From the NCBI RefSeq assembly GCF_003625475.1, contig NZ_RAIQ01000001.1, positions 434,001 through 498,000 of the forward strand: a stretch of 64,000 nt of DNA, given 5' to 3'. Below the pieces are notes generated by a model. It did not search any database. It was not told where the DNA came from and saw only the letters and a list, made by a program, of their open reading frames with translations. This document shows, in pieces, positions 17,599 to 26,007 of this stretch; the first letter of the stretch is position 1; the number at the start of each line of letters is the position of its first letter. Source of the DNA: Butyrivibrio sp. X503. Its GTDB lineage: Bacteria; Bacillota; Clostridia; Lachnospirales; Lachnospiraceae. The position numbers and the translations under genes were made by a program.

Positions 17599-18603
17599 TT
17601 ATCCTATTTTAATTCCCTTACCGCAAAGTACACGGTAAACTTCTCTTTTCGCTCCAATCGCCTGCATGAGCCTTCCCGCGTCATCGCGCCACTTCCTGTC
17701 TTCCCTACTCATAGGTACTATTCCGCAAGTTATGTCTTCGACGATCAAAACCGCATCTGCAGGAAAAACATCCGCCAATTCATGCACATCCATACTCATA
17801 GACAGCGCCAGTCTCTCGACATGCTCGTATGCCCTGTATCCTGCGGGAATACTAACATTTCCGCCTATGATCTCCTCGCTGTCAAAAGAATATATATCAT
17901 CATCATTAAGCTCAAACATCGCTTTAGCGAAAGCTCTTTTTCCTTGGGCTGCGCCTCCTACAATAAGTACGCCCTGCTTTTCGCCGCTCGGTTTTAATAA
18001 ATCCATAAGCTCTTTATCCTCTGCTGCCTCGTCGCTTTTCTTATAAATAACGGGAATCCCCGCACACATCTCGATAACAAGATCGGCACAATCCGATACA
18101 GCTCTCTCAAGTTCTCCAAGACCTTCCCTGTACCAAAAAGTATCTCCGTCATAAACCGCGGAATCACTGTAGATCCCATCGCTTACAAAGATCAGATCCG
18201 CATCGTTTTTTCGCGTTTCATCCATAAGCGTCCCAAGCTCATCCGCCACTCTTTTAGGTGCTGTATTATCAGTATGGAATCTTCCGACCTCTTCCCCAAA
18301 CATTTCGTTTGCAAGAAGCGCAGTCAGACTGTCTATAAGATACGTACCCGAAAGGCTGCCGCTTTTACCTGTTGACATCCCGGAAAGTGAGCCTATATCC
18401 GTTCCGATCTCCAACGTTTCAAACCCAAGTCCCTCTCTGTCCGCAACATGCCGTCTTATCCGTTCATCATCCTCTTCGCCCGTCGATCTCATTGTCGCAA
18501 CATAGAAAAGCCTGCCTTTTTTTCTCTTCGACAAAAGCACTGCCAGTTTCTGTCCGATTCCGGATTTTCCGTTTTTACATCCGCCTGTTAAAAGAATTAT
18601 CAT
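17599..18603 (-). CDS. cobU: CobU with a tandem second CobU-like domain
   Basis: 334 residues, nearly twice the usual 180. CobU phosphorylates adenosylcobinamide and then makes GDP-cobinamide. Domain 1 (1-190) has P-loop GGCKNGKSG, the YVATMRSTGEEDDERIRRH segment with the expected guanylylation His, and YLIDSLTALLANEMF. Domain 2 (about 205-334) has a second P-loop, VGGAAQGKRAF, and the C-terminal CobU block CGIVPMSREDRKWRDDAGRL, but no DSLT motif and no guanylylation His. Domain 1 in turn has a degenerate C-terminal block. The two halves may share the work or the second may be structural. Overlaps cobT by 4 nt. Confidence 0.85.
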   Translation of the reverse strand: MIILLTGGCKNGKSGIGQKLAVLLSKRKKGRLFYVATMRSTGEEDDERIRRHVADREGLGFETLEIGTDIGSLSGMSTGKSGSLSGTYLIDSLTALLANEMFGEEVGRFHTDNTAPKRVADELGTLMDETRKNDADLIFVSDGIYSDSAVYDGDTFWYREGLGELERAVSDCADLVIEMCAGIPVIYKKSDEAAEDKELMDLLKPSGEKQGVLIVGGAAQGKRAFAKAMFELNDDDIYSFDSEEIIGGNVSIPAGYRAYEHVERLALSMSMDVHELADVFPADAVLIVEDITCGIVPMSREDRKWRDDAGRLMQAIGAKREVYRVLCGKGIKIG

Positions 18604-19814
18604 CTGATTCCCTCTAAATACGAATCATCTATCTTGCCTTCTTCAAAAGTCGCCATATTGTTCATCATCGCACATGCCGCTTCTATCACAGAAAAAGCGA
18701 CAACGCATCCCGATCCCTCTCCGAGGCCCATATTCAGATCAAGATACGGATTAAGTCCCAGTTCTTTTATCGCAAGCAAATATCCGGGTTCCTTGGATAC
18801 ATGCGACGGCAAGAGATATCCCGAAACCTTAGGGCATAGCTTCACTGAAAGAAGTGCCGCAACCGCTGAAATGTACCCGTCAATAACCGCTGCCCTTCCT
18901 GCTGCCGCGGCCCCTATAAAAGCTCCGCACATCGCAGCAATATCAAGTCCTCCGACTTTCGATACGATACCTGCGATACTGCCCAATCTATCTTCCGGGC
19001 TCGAATCAAGCTGTTTACTATCACAGCCCACTTCGCCAAGTCCATGCAGACCAAGCGCCTTCTTTATAACAGCCTTTTTCTTATCAAAAGACTCATCGGT
19101 AATCCCGGCGCCGCGTCCTGTTATACTGTCGGGATCTACGCCGGTAAGTGCACATAAGACCGCAGTGGAAGTCGTTGTATTACCGATGCCCATCTCACCG
19201 ATTCCCACAAGATCAATCTTCCCTTTGAAATGCGCATCTTCTCCCTGCAAGATTGTATCACCAAACTCTGAGCCCCCGGCGATATTCATAGCGCACTCCG
19301 CGCCGACAAGCATCGCCCTTATACATTCAGCTTCTGTCATAGCAGGCTCTTTTGCTATATTTCCCGTACCTTTTCTGATATTTCTGTATACGATGCCTTC
19401 ATCAGCATGAGCAAGGTCACACTTCTTTACAAGCCCCTCGTACTCTGCCTTTATTCCGACATCGACAACGGTTACATCCGCTCCAAAGTGCTTTGCAAGA
19501 GCCGCCATCCCGGTAATACCCTTTGTCATATTGATCGCCTGCATCATAGTAACTGACACCGGCGCCGAAGCTACGCCTTCATCCGTAACCCCGTTATCGG
19601 CGCAAAAAACAAGCACTCTCTTTGAAGACACGGTATTCTTCACACATCCCGTGATCCCCGAAAGCGAGGCCGCAATATCTTCAAGCTTCCCCATGCTCCT
19701 CGGAGGCTTAACAAGGCTGTCCGCATACTTTAAAGCCTTCTGCTTCGCCTCTCCATCGCATGTTTTTATGCTGCCAATTATATCCATCAGTTCTTTGCAC
19801 TCTTTATTGTCCAT
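18600..19814 (-). CDS. cobT: Nicotinate-nucleotide-dimethylbenzimidazole phosphoribosyltransferase
   Basis: 404 residues, somewhat longer than usual (about 350). It makes alpha-ribazole phosphate for the lower ligand of cobalamin. Family blocks: LVKPPRSMGKLEDIAASL, FCADNGVTDEGVASAP, GIGEMGIGNTTTSTAVLCAL, GRGAGITDE and, near the C-terminus, MGLGEGSGCVVAFSVIEAA. The ATG has no clear ribosome site; a good one (AAAAGGAG) serves a 9-residue ORF ending 9 nt upstream in the same frame, so reinitiation is likely. First gene of the cobTUS-cbiB operon. Confidence 0.93.
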   Translation of the reverse strand: MDNKECKELMDIIGSIKTCDGEAKQKALKYADSLVKPPRSMGKLEDIAASLSGITGCVKNTVSSKRVLVFCADNGVTDEGVASAPVSVTMMQAINMTKGITGMAALAKHFGADVTVVDVGIKAEYEGLVKKCDLAHADEGIVYRNIRKGTGNIAKEPAMTEAECIRAMLVGAECAMNIAGGSEFGDTILQGEDAHFKGKIDLVGIGEMGIGNTTTSTAVLCALTGVDPDSITGRGAGITDESFDKKKAVIKKALGLHGLGEVGCDSKQLDSSPEDRLGSIAGIVSKVGGLDIAAMCGAFIGAAAAGRAAVIDGYISAVAALLSVKLCPKVSGYLLPSHVSKEPGYLLAIKELGLNPYLDLNMGLGEGSGCVVAFSVIEAACAMMNNMATFEEGKIDDSYLEGIR

Positions 19815-19823
19815 ACGTTTATT

Positions 19824-19853
19824 TTACACTCTATAAGCCATAAATTGCTTCAA
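19824..19853 (-). other. Short upstream ORF in the cobT leader
   Basis: TTG start with AAAAGGAG (19861-19868) 7 nt upstream, encoding MKQFMAYRV and then TAA. It is in frame with cobT, whose ATG follows 9 nt after this stop and lacks its own ribosome site. It could be a coupling peptide, or the true N-terminus of cobT interrupted by a stop. Confidence 0.45.
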
Positions 19854-19885
19854 AACTTCGCTCCTTTTAACAAAAATCTGTATGC

Positions 19886-19917
19886 TATGATATAAATGTC
19901 TAAAGTCATAATTGCAA
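19886..19917. promoter_or_regulatory. Overlapping divergent promoters of cobT and the decarboxylase gene
   Basis: Minus strand: TTGCAA (19912-19917), 17 bp, TATATC (19889-19894), reading to cobT. Plus strand: extended -10 TGCTATGAT (19883-19891), reading to the gene at 19967. The -10 boxes overlap, so the two promoters compete. The gap is too short for a cobalamin riboswitch and I see none. Confidence 0.5.
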
Positions 19918-19936
19918 AAAAGAAATAAATTATGTA

Positions 19937-19952
19937 GCAATTCGTATATCAT
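19937..19952 (-). repeat. Dispersed 16-bp repeat ATGATATACGAATTGC
   Basis: An exact match, in opposite orientation, to the core of the two 30-bp repeats at 44.6-44.7 kb. Here it lies in the leader of the threonine-phosphate decarboxylase-like gene. Confidence 0.7.
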
Positions 19953-19966
19953 ACAGGTGACAGATT

Positions 19967-21085
19967 ATGAAAAATACAGGCCATTTCCCACTTCATGGCG
20001 GAGAATATGAGAAAAGCCCAATAAAGCTGGACTACAGCGTAAACTTAAATCCATTGGGGATTCCGACAAGCATCCGGAAAACGCTCAAAATGTGCATTTC
20101 CTCTGCATCGGAATATCCAAGTCTTGATCAGTCTGCGCTTAAATGCCTTCTTTCGGAAAAAAGGGATCTTTCGAAGGAATTCTTTTTCATAGGTAACGGC
20201 GCCTCCGAAGTCATAACTCTTCTCACACAGGCAGTGGCTTCAGAAAGTCCCAAGGCTCTGATAATAGAACCCACATTTTCGGGTTATGAGAGAGCCCTTG
20301 CTTCACGCGGTTTTGAAATCCTTCACTTCAATCTTTTACCCGAAGATGATTTTGAGCTTAAGCCCGAAATACTGGATTTTATAAAAAGAAACAGTGACAT
20401 GGATATCATCTTTGTCTGCAATCCAAACAACCCCACGGGAAGAACAATCTCTTTTGACCTGATAAAAGAAATCGCTAAGATCTGCAAGGATCTTGAGATT
20501 ATCCTGGCGGTTGATGAATGTTTCATGGGATTTGTAAAAGAAAAAGAAGAAAAAAGCTGTATATCCCTTATTAAAGATAACGGTAATGTTGTGCTCATAG
20601 ATGCCTTTACCAAGCTCTTTTCCGTTCCGGGAGTGAGGCTTGGATATTGCATCTGCAGCGACACGAAACTAATAGACAAAATGAATGCCCTCAAGCCTGA
20701 ATGGAACGTTTCTTCAATTGCTGAAGCCGTCGGCATTTCCGCCCTTTCCACGGATAACGACGATTTTTTGAAGGAAGCTAAAGAGCTGATAGAGACGGAG
20801 CGCATTTTTTTAGCACGCGAACTTGAAATACTCGGCCTATCCGTATATCAAAGCGATGCGCCTTTCTTGATGTTCAGACTTCCGAAAGAGCTTTCAAAAA
20901 GCGCCCTGTCTTTTTACGAAAGGACAGCAAAATACCACGGAATACTGCTCAGAAACTGCGGTAATTTCCATGATCTTGATGATTCATACTATAGAATTGC
21001 AATAAGAAAACACGAAGATAATCTTGAGCTTATACAGACTCTGAAGCTTGTCCTTTCTTCTTTAAGCCAAGATAAAGGACAATAA
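19967..21085 (+). CDS. Threonine-phosphate decarboxylase-like aminotransferase (Salmonella CobD type)
   Basis: 372 residues, PLP-dependent class I/II fold. The start HGGEYEKSPIKLDYSVNLNP is typical of L-threonine-O-3-phosphate decarboxylases, with NPNNPTGR, VDECFMGF and the PLP lysine in DAFTKLFSVPGVRLGY. It would make aminopropanol phosphate, the substrate that CbiB attaches. Histidinol-phosphate aminotransferase is the closest alternative; the divergent cobT operon supports the cobalamin role. AGGTGA precedes the ATG. Its last 56 nt overlap the convergent CPBP gene. Confidence 0.82.
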   Translation: MKNTGHFPLHGGEYEKSPIKLDYSVNLNPLGIPTSIRKTLKMCISSASEYPSLDQSALKCLLSEKRDLSKEFFFIGNGASEVITLLTQAVASESPKALIIEPTFSGYERALASRGFEILHFNLLPEDDFELKPEILDFIKRNSDMDIIFVCNPNNPTGRTISFDLIKEIAKICKDLEIILAVDECFMGFVKEKEEKSCISLIKDNGNVVLIDAFTKLFSVPGVRLGYCICSDTKLIDKMNALKPEWNVSSIAEAVGISALSTDNDDFLKEAKELIETERIFLARELEILGLSVYQSDAPFLMFRLPKELSKSALSFYERTAKYHGILLRNCGNFHDLDDSYYRIAIRKHEDNLELIQTLKLVLSSLSQDKGQ

Positions 21086-21947
21086 GGATCGCGGCGGTCT
21101 CGACAAGGCAAGATACAAGCGTTCCCTCAATTCCGAAATTTATGTCATATGCAAAGCTGTTTCTTGCAGATGCAAGATCAAGCTTAAATATTGAAAATTC
21201 AAAAACGCCACCGCTGTTTGGAAGTCCGAGTAAAATGCTCTGAGAGAAATTCCAAGCGGCATGTATTGCCATCGCGCACCAAATACTGTCATAAAAATAT
21301 ACAAATAATGAGCACAGGATTCCGAAAAGCATAACGTTAACTATTCCCGTTACGGTAACACCATCATTAAAAATATGAAGAAGTCCGAACAACACAGAGT
21401 TTCCGACAACCGCTACCGCGTGATGTCTGTAGCTTCTAAAAAGTCTTTGATAAAGGAATCCCCTGCACGCCATTTCCTCTGCAGATGATTGTATAAACAC
21501 CCCGATAAATACCACTAGTACTTTAAACGGGTCAAATGAGTTGAAATAAAGCGCAATATCCTTGTTAAGCATTGCCACCAAAGCACATGAGATATTCATC
21601 ACAAAGCCTATCACCAATCCGATAATAAGCATCTTTATATTGTTTCCGTGTTCCTTGGTTCCAAGCTTGGGAATGATCGGCCTGTCAGGCTTAGACAAAA
21701 GCATGACCAGAAATGCCAACAGCCAAACTCCTATGAATGACCAGTAAACATAGTTTATAAAAACAAACGGATCTCCGCTTTTAATATTCGTATTGATCAT
21801 ACTAAGAGCCATAATGATCGATCCGATTATTATAGTTCCGATTATCGATCCGACAATCATTATCGCATACGTGATAATTAACGATAACAATGAAAAGTCA
21901 TACCACTTAAAATTATCGCTGTGAATCTTCTTAAAAAACTCTTTCAT
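21030..21947 (-). CDS. CPBP family intramembrane metalloprotease
   Basis: 305 residues, about eight membrane helices. The CAAX-protease-like motifs are SAEEMACRGFLYQRLF (EExxxR), FGLLHIFNDG and the final AIHAAWNF. Targets of bacterial CPBP proteases vary (bacteriocin self-immunity, prenyl protein processing), and none is implied by the neighbours. The 3' end runs 56 nt into the convergent gene, so the message ends are antisense to one another. Confidence 0.85.
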   Translation of the reverse strand: MKEFFKKIHSDNFKWYDFSLLSLIITYAIMIVGSIIGTIIIGSIIMALSMINTNIKSGDPFVFINYVYWSFIGVWLLAFLVMLLSKPDRPIIPKLGTKEHGNNIKMLIIGLVIGFVMNISCALVAMLNKDIALYFNSFDPFKVLVVFIGVFIQSSAEEMACRGFLYQRLFRSYRHHAVAVVGNSVLFGLLHIFNDGVTVTGIVNVMLFGILCSLFVYFYDSIWCAMAIHAAWNFSQSILLGLPNSGGVFEFSIFKLDLASARNSFAYDINFGIEGTLVSCLVETAAILIVLYLGLKKKGQASESV

Positions 21948-21972
21948 TCATTACTCTCCTCTTATAAAAACA

Positions 21973-23061
21973 TTATTTTATATTTATCTCAGAAACCTCG
22001 CAGTCACTGTATTCAGCAGAAAGTGAAAAGCTTGCCGCAATGTTATCCGTGACATATACCTTTTTATCTTCCGTAATGAGTATGGCTCCAAAGCCCTCAT
22101 TATTTCTTGAACCTGCGGCATGTTCTTTAATAAATTCAATAGCCCCTTCCGTTCCTTTTACAAAAAGAGCTGTCGACAATCCGTCGCACATAAGACCGTT
22201 ATTACCCACAACAGTCACCGAAACAATCCCGTTTTTAGCTGGTTTCCCGGTCTTGGGATCAAGAATGTGCCAGTAGATCTCACCGTCTTTTTCAAAAAAT
22301 CTCTCGTATCCCCCGGACGTTATAACTGCAGTATCGCTTGCTTCAAGGACTCCGAGCACTCCGCTCTTACTGTCGGAAAAAGGACTCTTGATCGCTACTC
22401 TCCAGGGTGCCCCGTCAGGCTTATTTCCTATACACTCAACGTTTCCGCCAAGATTAATAAGTCCTGAGCTCACTCCGTTTTCCTTGAAATAATCTGCAAG
22501 ATACGATCCCGTATAGCCTTTTACCACACTTCCGAGATCGATCTGCATATCATCCGAAATACTTACTTCATAGCTTCCGTCCGATATTTTTTTTACATCG
22601 ATCTTCTTATAGTCTACATTTTTGATAAGAGCCTCAAGCTCATCATCGTCGGGAACTCTGTACTCTCCCGTAGTAAATCCCCATTCTTTAAGGACGGGAT
22701 AGATCGATATATCAAGACTTCCGCCCGTCATTTCACAGGTACTTATCGCTTCCGAAAGTATCTGTCCCGCCTGCGAACTAAACTTAGCCTTCTTCTTGGT
22801 ATTTAATACGCCTATGTCACTGCTGTCCTTGGTAACGGAAAGAGTATTTTCGATTTCCCTTATCTTTTGCTCGGCATCCGATAGAAGGCTCTCATCGCCA
22901 CGGATCTCCAGCTCCATAACAGTGTCCATCGCAAATATGGTAGACGTATTCATTATCTCCGTCGACGTACATCCCGTCAGCATTACGGCACTGACCTCCA
23001 ATACAAGAAATGCGGCACCTATGCAGTTGTTTTTCTTCTTTATATTTATATTCATCGTCAT
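21973..23061 (-). CDS. apbE: FAD:protein FMN transferase (ApbE), lipoprotein
   Basis: 362 residues with lipobox LTGC near residue 31. It attaches FMN covalently to Thr/Ser of partner flavoproteins outside the membrane. Motifs: AMDTVMELEI, DLGSVVKGYTGSYLADYF, LINLGGNVECIG, and HILDPKTGKPAKNGIVSVTV. No Rnf or Nqr partner lies in the window. No ribosome site is seen, and a TATAAT box lies only 2 nt before the first ATG, so translation may be leaderless or begin at the second ATG two codons on. Confidence 0.9.
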   Translation of the reverse strand: MTMNINIKKKNNCIGAAFLVLEVSAVMLTGCTSTEIMNTSTIFAMDTVMELEIRGDESLLSDAEQKIREIENTLSVTKDSSDIGVLNTKKKAKFSSQAGQILSEAISTCEMTGGSLDISIYPVLKEWGFTTGEYRVPDDDELEALIKNVDYKKIDVKKISDGSYEVSISDDMQIDLGSVVKGYTGSYLADYFKENGVSSGLINLGGNVECIGNKPDGAPWRVAIKSPFSDSKSGVLGVLEASDTAVITSGGYERFFEKDGEIYWHILDPKTGKPAKNGIVSVTVVGNNGLMCDGLSTALFVKGTEGAIEFIKEHAAGSRNNEGFGAILITEDKKVYVTDNIAASFSLSAEYSDCEVSEINIK

Positions 23062-23111
23062 CTATTATAATTGATAAACGCACCTTTTCACTACTGATAA
23101 TTTTTAATTAT

Positions 23112-23140
23112 TTCCCATATGTTTTTTCATCTTGTATAAT
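23112..23140 (+). promoter_or_regulatory. metQ promoter
   Basis: TATAAT at 23135-23140 with a weak -35 (TTCCCA, 23112-23117) 17 bp upstream. On the minus strand, TTATCAGTAGTGAAAA at 23085-23100 lies exactly where the sulfur-regulon element lies at the 30-46 kb promoters (12 nt from the -35) and matches one of those sites at 10 of 16 positions. The leader of about 25 nt leaves no room for a SAM riboswitch. Confidence 0.45.
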
Positions 23141-23173
23141 TCTGTTATACCAATCGAGGAGGAAATACAGATT

Positions 23174-24109
23174 ATGAAAAAGAGAATAATTACAAGTTTG
23201 ATCTTAACCGCAGCTCTTTCATTCGGAGTACTTACAGGATGCGGTGCAAAAGCAGAAGAAACACAGGCCCCTGCAGCAGAGGCGACTCAGGCTGAATCAG
23301 AGACAGAGCCCGCAGGAGAAGCAACAGACAACGCAGCTGACACAGATAAGACAATCACCGTAGGAGCTACACCTGTTCCTCACGCTGAGATTCTTGACAA
23401 CATAGTAAAAGAAGTACTTGCAAAAGACGGATGGACACTTGAGACTGTGGTTTTCCAGGATTACGTTCTTCCCAACACTTCACTTGAAGCAGGCGAGATC
23501 GATGCAAACTACTTCCAGACACTCGGATATCTCGATCAGCAGAACCAAGACGCAGGTCTTCACCTTACAGCTGTAGCCGGAATCCACATTGAGCCCATGG
23601 GTATCTACTCACAGAAGTACACCAAGCTTGACGAGATTCCCGACGGCGCTGAGATCGGTATCCCCAACGACCCCGATAACGGTGCAAGAGCACTTGACCT
23701 TTTAGTTCAGAAGGGTCTTCTTACATCAAAGGGTTCTTTCGGAGAAGATTCAAGCTATACAGAGGATACTCTTTCAAAAGATAAGGATGCTAACCCTCAC
23801 GGATACAAGATCACTCCACTTGAGGCAGCAAGCCTTCCTCTTTCACTTCCCGATCTTGATGCAGCAGCGATCAACGGAAACTACGCTCTTGAAGCAGAGC
23901 TTCCCGCTAAGTATCCCGCACTTGATATCGAGGAATTCGACGACGAGACAACAGTTAAGAGAACCAACTTCCTTGTAGTAAAGGACGGTGACCAGGATTC
24001 TGAGAAGATTCAGGCTCTTGTAGCTGCTCTTAAGTCAGACGAAGTTAAGACATACATTGAGGAAACATATAAGGGCGCAGTTATCCCTTCATTCATCGAT
24101 CCTCAGTAA
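23174..24109 (+). CDS. metQ: Methionine-binding lipoprotein MetQ/NlpA
   Basis: 311 residues with lipobox LTGC, an acidic Ala/Glu/Thr linker, then the NlpA fold: ITVGATPVPHAEILDNIV, DANYFQTLGYLDQQN, GAEIGIPNDPDNGARALDLL. It is the receptor for D/L-methionine. AGGAGG lies 11 nt before the ATG at 23174; an upstream in-frame ATG at 23132 lacks a site. A terminator-like hairpin separates it from metN. Confidence 0.92.
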   Translation: MKKRIITSLILTAALSFGVLTGCGAKAEETQAPAAEATQAESETEPAGEATDNAADTDKTITVGATPVPHAEILDNIVKEVLAKDGWTLETVVFQDYVLPNTSLEAGEIDANYFQTLGYLDQQNQDAGLHLTAVAGIHIEPMGIYSQKYTKLDEIPDGAEIGIPNDPDNGARALDLLVQKGLLTSKGSFGEDSSYTEDTLSKDKDANPHGYKITPLEAASLPLSLPDLDAAAINGNYALEAELPAKYPALDIEEFDDETTVKRTNFLVVKDGDQDSEKIQALVAALKSDEVKTYIEETYKGAVIPSFIDPQ

Positions 24110-24178
24110 TACAGAACGTAACCAAGTTAATTTGTGTAATATCATAAAAATCCTACCTTTCATATAATGTAAACCTAG

Positions 24179-24214
24179 ATATGACACGTCTCATTTGCCG
24201 GTGACGTGTCATAT
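24179..24214 (+). terminator. Hairpin between metQ and metN
   Basis: A perfect 12-bp stem (24179-24190 with 24203-24214) with a 12-nt loop and only a weak T-tract (TTGATGTTT). Probably a partial terminator or message-stabilising stem that raises metQ over metNI. Confidence 0.6.
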
Positions 24215-24299
24215 TTGATGTTTAAATAAAATAATGCAATAATGATGACGGAGCAATTCATGTCATTATATTTACAGTAGACAGGTGGTTTAACTATCC

Positions 24300-25271
24300 A
24301 TGATACAGATAAAAAACGTCAAAAAAACTTTTAACAAAACCGAAGTATTGAAGGGAATAAATATCGACATTGATAAGGGCGAGATCTTCGGCATTATCGG
24401 CCAAAGCGGTGCCGGTAAATCCACTCTCCTAAGGTGCATCAACGGCCTTGAATCCTACGACGAAGGTTCGATCGTTGTTGACGATACGCTCGTTGACATC
24501 AAAAACAAAAAAGTCCTTCGAAATTTGCAAAAAAGAATGGGCATGATCTTCCAGGGCTTTAACCTCTTGGAGAGACTCGATGTATATCACAACATCGCAC
24601 TTCCCATGAAATTCTGGGGAATCCCTACCAATACTCCCGAGGCAAAAGAAAAGATCTTAAACCTCATAAAACTTGTAGGACTTGAAGAAAAAGTTCGTTC
24701 AAAGCCAAGGGAACTCTCAGGCGGACAGAAACAGCGTGTCGCTATAGCAAGGGCTCTTGCATTAGACCCCGATTTTCTTTTGTGCGACGAAGCAACAAGT
24801 GCACTCGATCCTGAGATCACAAAGGGCATCCTTGCTCTTTTACAAAAGATAAATAAAGAGATGGGCATTACGATCATCATCGTAACTCACCAGATGGAAG
24901 TGGTTAAGCAGGTCTGCAAGAAGGTTGCTTTCCTTAGTAACGGCAAGGTTCTTGCTGTCGGAAAGCCTGAGCAGCTCTTTGTATGGCCCAAGGAACGCGA
25001 GATCAGAGAATTCCTTCGCGAAGAAAGCGACAAGCTCCCTTCGACCGGAGTCAATCTCAAACTCTTTTTCTACGGCGAAGGCAATCAGCGTCCTATAGTT
25101 ACCGAGATGTCCAGAGAGCTACAGACCAACTTCAACATCTGTTGGGCCAAGCTTGAAGACTTCAGAGAAGATGTCTACGGAAGTCTTGTACTCAACATGG
25201 ACGAAAAAGATCTTGAAAGGGCATGTGCCTTTCTTGACAGCAAAGATGTAACGTGGGAGGTGATCAGATAA
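24300..25271 (+). CDS. metN: Methionine ABC transporter ATPase MetN
   Basis: 323 residues. Walker A GQSGAGKSTLLR, signature LSGGQKQRVAIARAL and Walker B FLLCDEATSALDP are followed by the C-terminal NIL regulatory domain (LFFYGEGNQRPIVTEMSREL onward), which binds methionine and slows uptake when the cell is full. The NIL domain identifies it as MetN rather than a general amino acid ATPase. Its stop overlaps the metI start by one base. Confidence 0.93.
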   Translation: MIQIKNVKKTFNKTEVLKGINIDIDKGEIFGIIGQSGAGKSTLLRCINGLESYDEGSIVVDDTLVDIKNKKVLRNLQKRMGMIFQGFNLLERLDVYHNIALPMKFWGIPTNTPEAKEKILNLIKLVGLEEKVRSKPRELSGGQKQRVAIARALALDPDFLLCDEATSALDPEITKGILALLQKINKEMGITIIIVTHQMEVVKQVCKKVAFLSNGKVLAVGKPEQLFVWPKEREIREFLREESDKLPSTGVNLKLFFYGEGNQRPIVTEMSRELQTNFNICWAKLEDFREDVYGSLVLNMDEKDLERACAFLDSKDVTWEVIR

Positions 25272-25933
25272 TGTCAGGAATCTTATCGACAACAGGCATG
25301 AGCACAGTTATAATGACTGCCTTTAAACAAACTTTATACATGGTATTTTGGTCAACTCTCTTTTCGGTGATACTCGGATTTATTCCGGCCATAATACTTA
25401 CGCTTACTGCTCCCGACGGACTTAAGCCCAACAAGATAGTGTATGAGATCTTAAGTTTTTTGGTAAACGTATTCAGAAGCTTTCCTTTTATCATCCTACT
25501 TGTAATACTTATTCCTTTTACAAGAATGGTTGTAGGAAAATCAATCGGAACAACAGCTTCTATCGTACCTCTTACCGTATCTGCGATTCCATATATCGCA
25601 AGAGTATTTGAGACGAGCCTTCGCGAAACCAATCCCGGAGTCATAGAAGCCGCAAGATCGTTCGGAGCATCAAATTTACAGATTCTTATAAGAGTTTATG
25701 TAAAAGAATCCATTCCGAGAATGCTTAACGGAATCATCCTTCTTGTTATCTCACTTATCGGATATTCCGCTATGGCAGGTACTGTCGGAGGCGGCGGAAT
25801 CGGTGATATAGCAATCCGTTACGGCTATCAGCAGTACAAGACCGAATATCTTATTGTATGCTCGGTTATCCTGATCGCATTCGTACAGGCTATTCAGATG
25901 CTTGGAAATTATATGTATAAAAAGATGAGCTGA
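25271..25933 (+). CDS. metI: Methionine ABC transporter permease MetI/MetP
   Basis: 220 residues, five to six helices. The MetI sequence VNVFRSFPFIILLVILIPFT and the EAARSFGASNLQILIRVYVK coupling loop are typical. GGAGGTGATC lies within the end of metN and the start is TAATG-coupled. Ends with a strong shared terminator. Confidence 0.93.
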   Translation: MSGILSTTGMSTVIMTAFKQTLYMVFWSTLFSVILGFIPAIILTLTAPDGLKPNKIVYEILSFLVNVFRSFPFIILLVILIPFTRMVVGKSIGTTASIVPLTVSAIPYIARVFETSLRETNPGVIEAARSFGASNLQILIRVYVKESIPRMLNGIILLVISLIGYSAMAGTVGGGGIGDIAIRYGYQQYKTEYLIVCSVILIAFVQAIQMLGNYMYKKMS

Positions 25934-25951
25934 TTATATTAAACAATAAAT

Positions 25952-25988
25952 AAAGCCGGAGATGTCTAGTTTGACGTCGCCGGCTTTT
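25952..25988. terminator. Bidirectional terminator of metI and the LysR gene
   Basis: An 8-bp GC-rich stem (25952-25959 with 25980-25987) with an inner GTC/GAC pairing, followed by TTTT on the plus side and TTTATTTATT on the minus side. Confidence 0.8.
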
Positions 25989-26007
25989 AAAATACAATTC
26001 TTTATCT

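Noticed and set aside
19815..19966. Cobalamin riboswitch upstream of the cob genes
   Set aside because: The 152-bp gap is filled by two overlapping promoters, the mini-ORF and a repeat; no B12-box sequence is seen.
23062..23173. SAM riboswitch before the methionine importer
   Set aside because: The predicted leader is about 25 nt, and no S-box sequence is visible before metQ or between metQ and metN.
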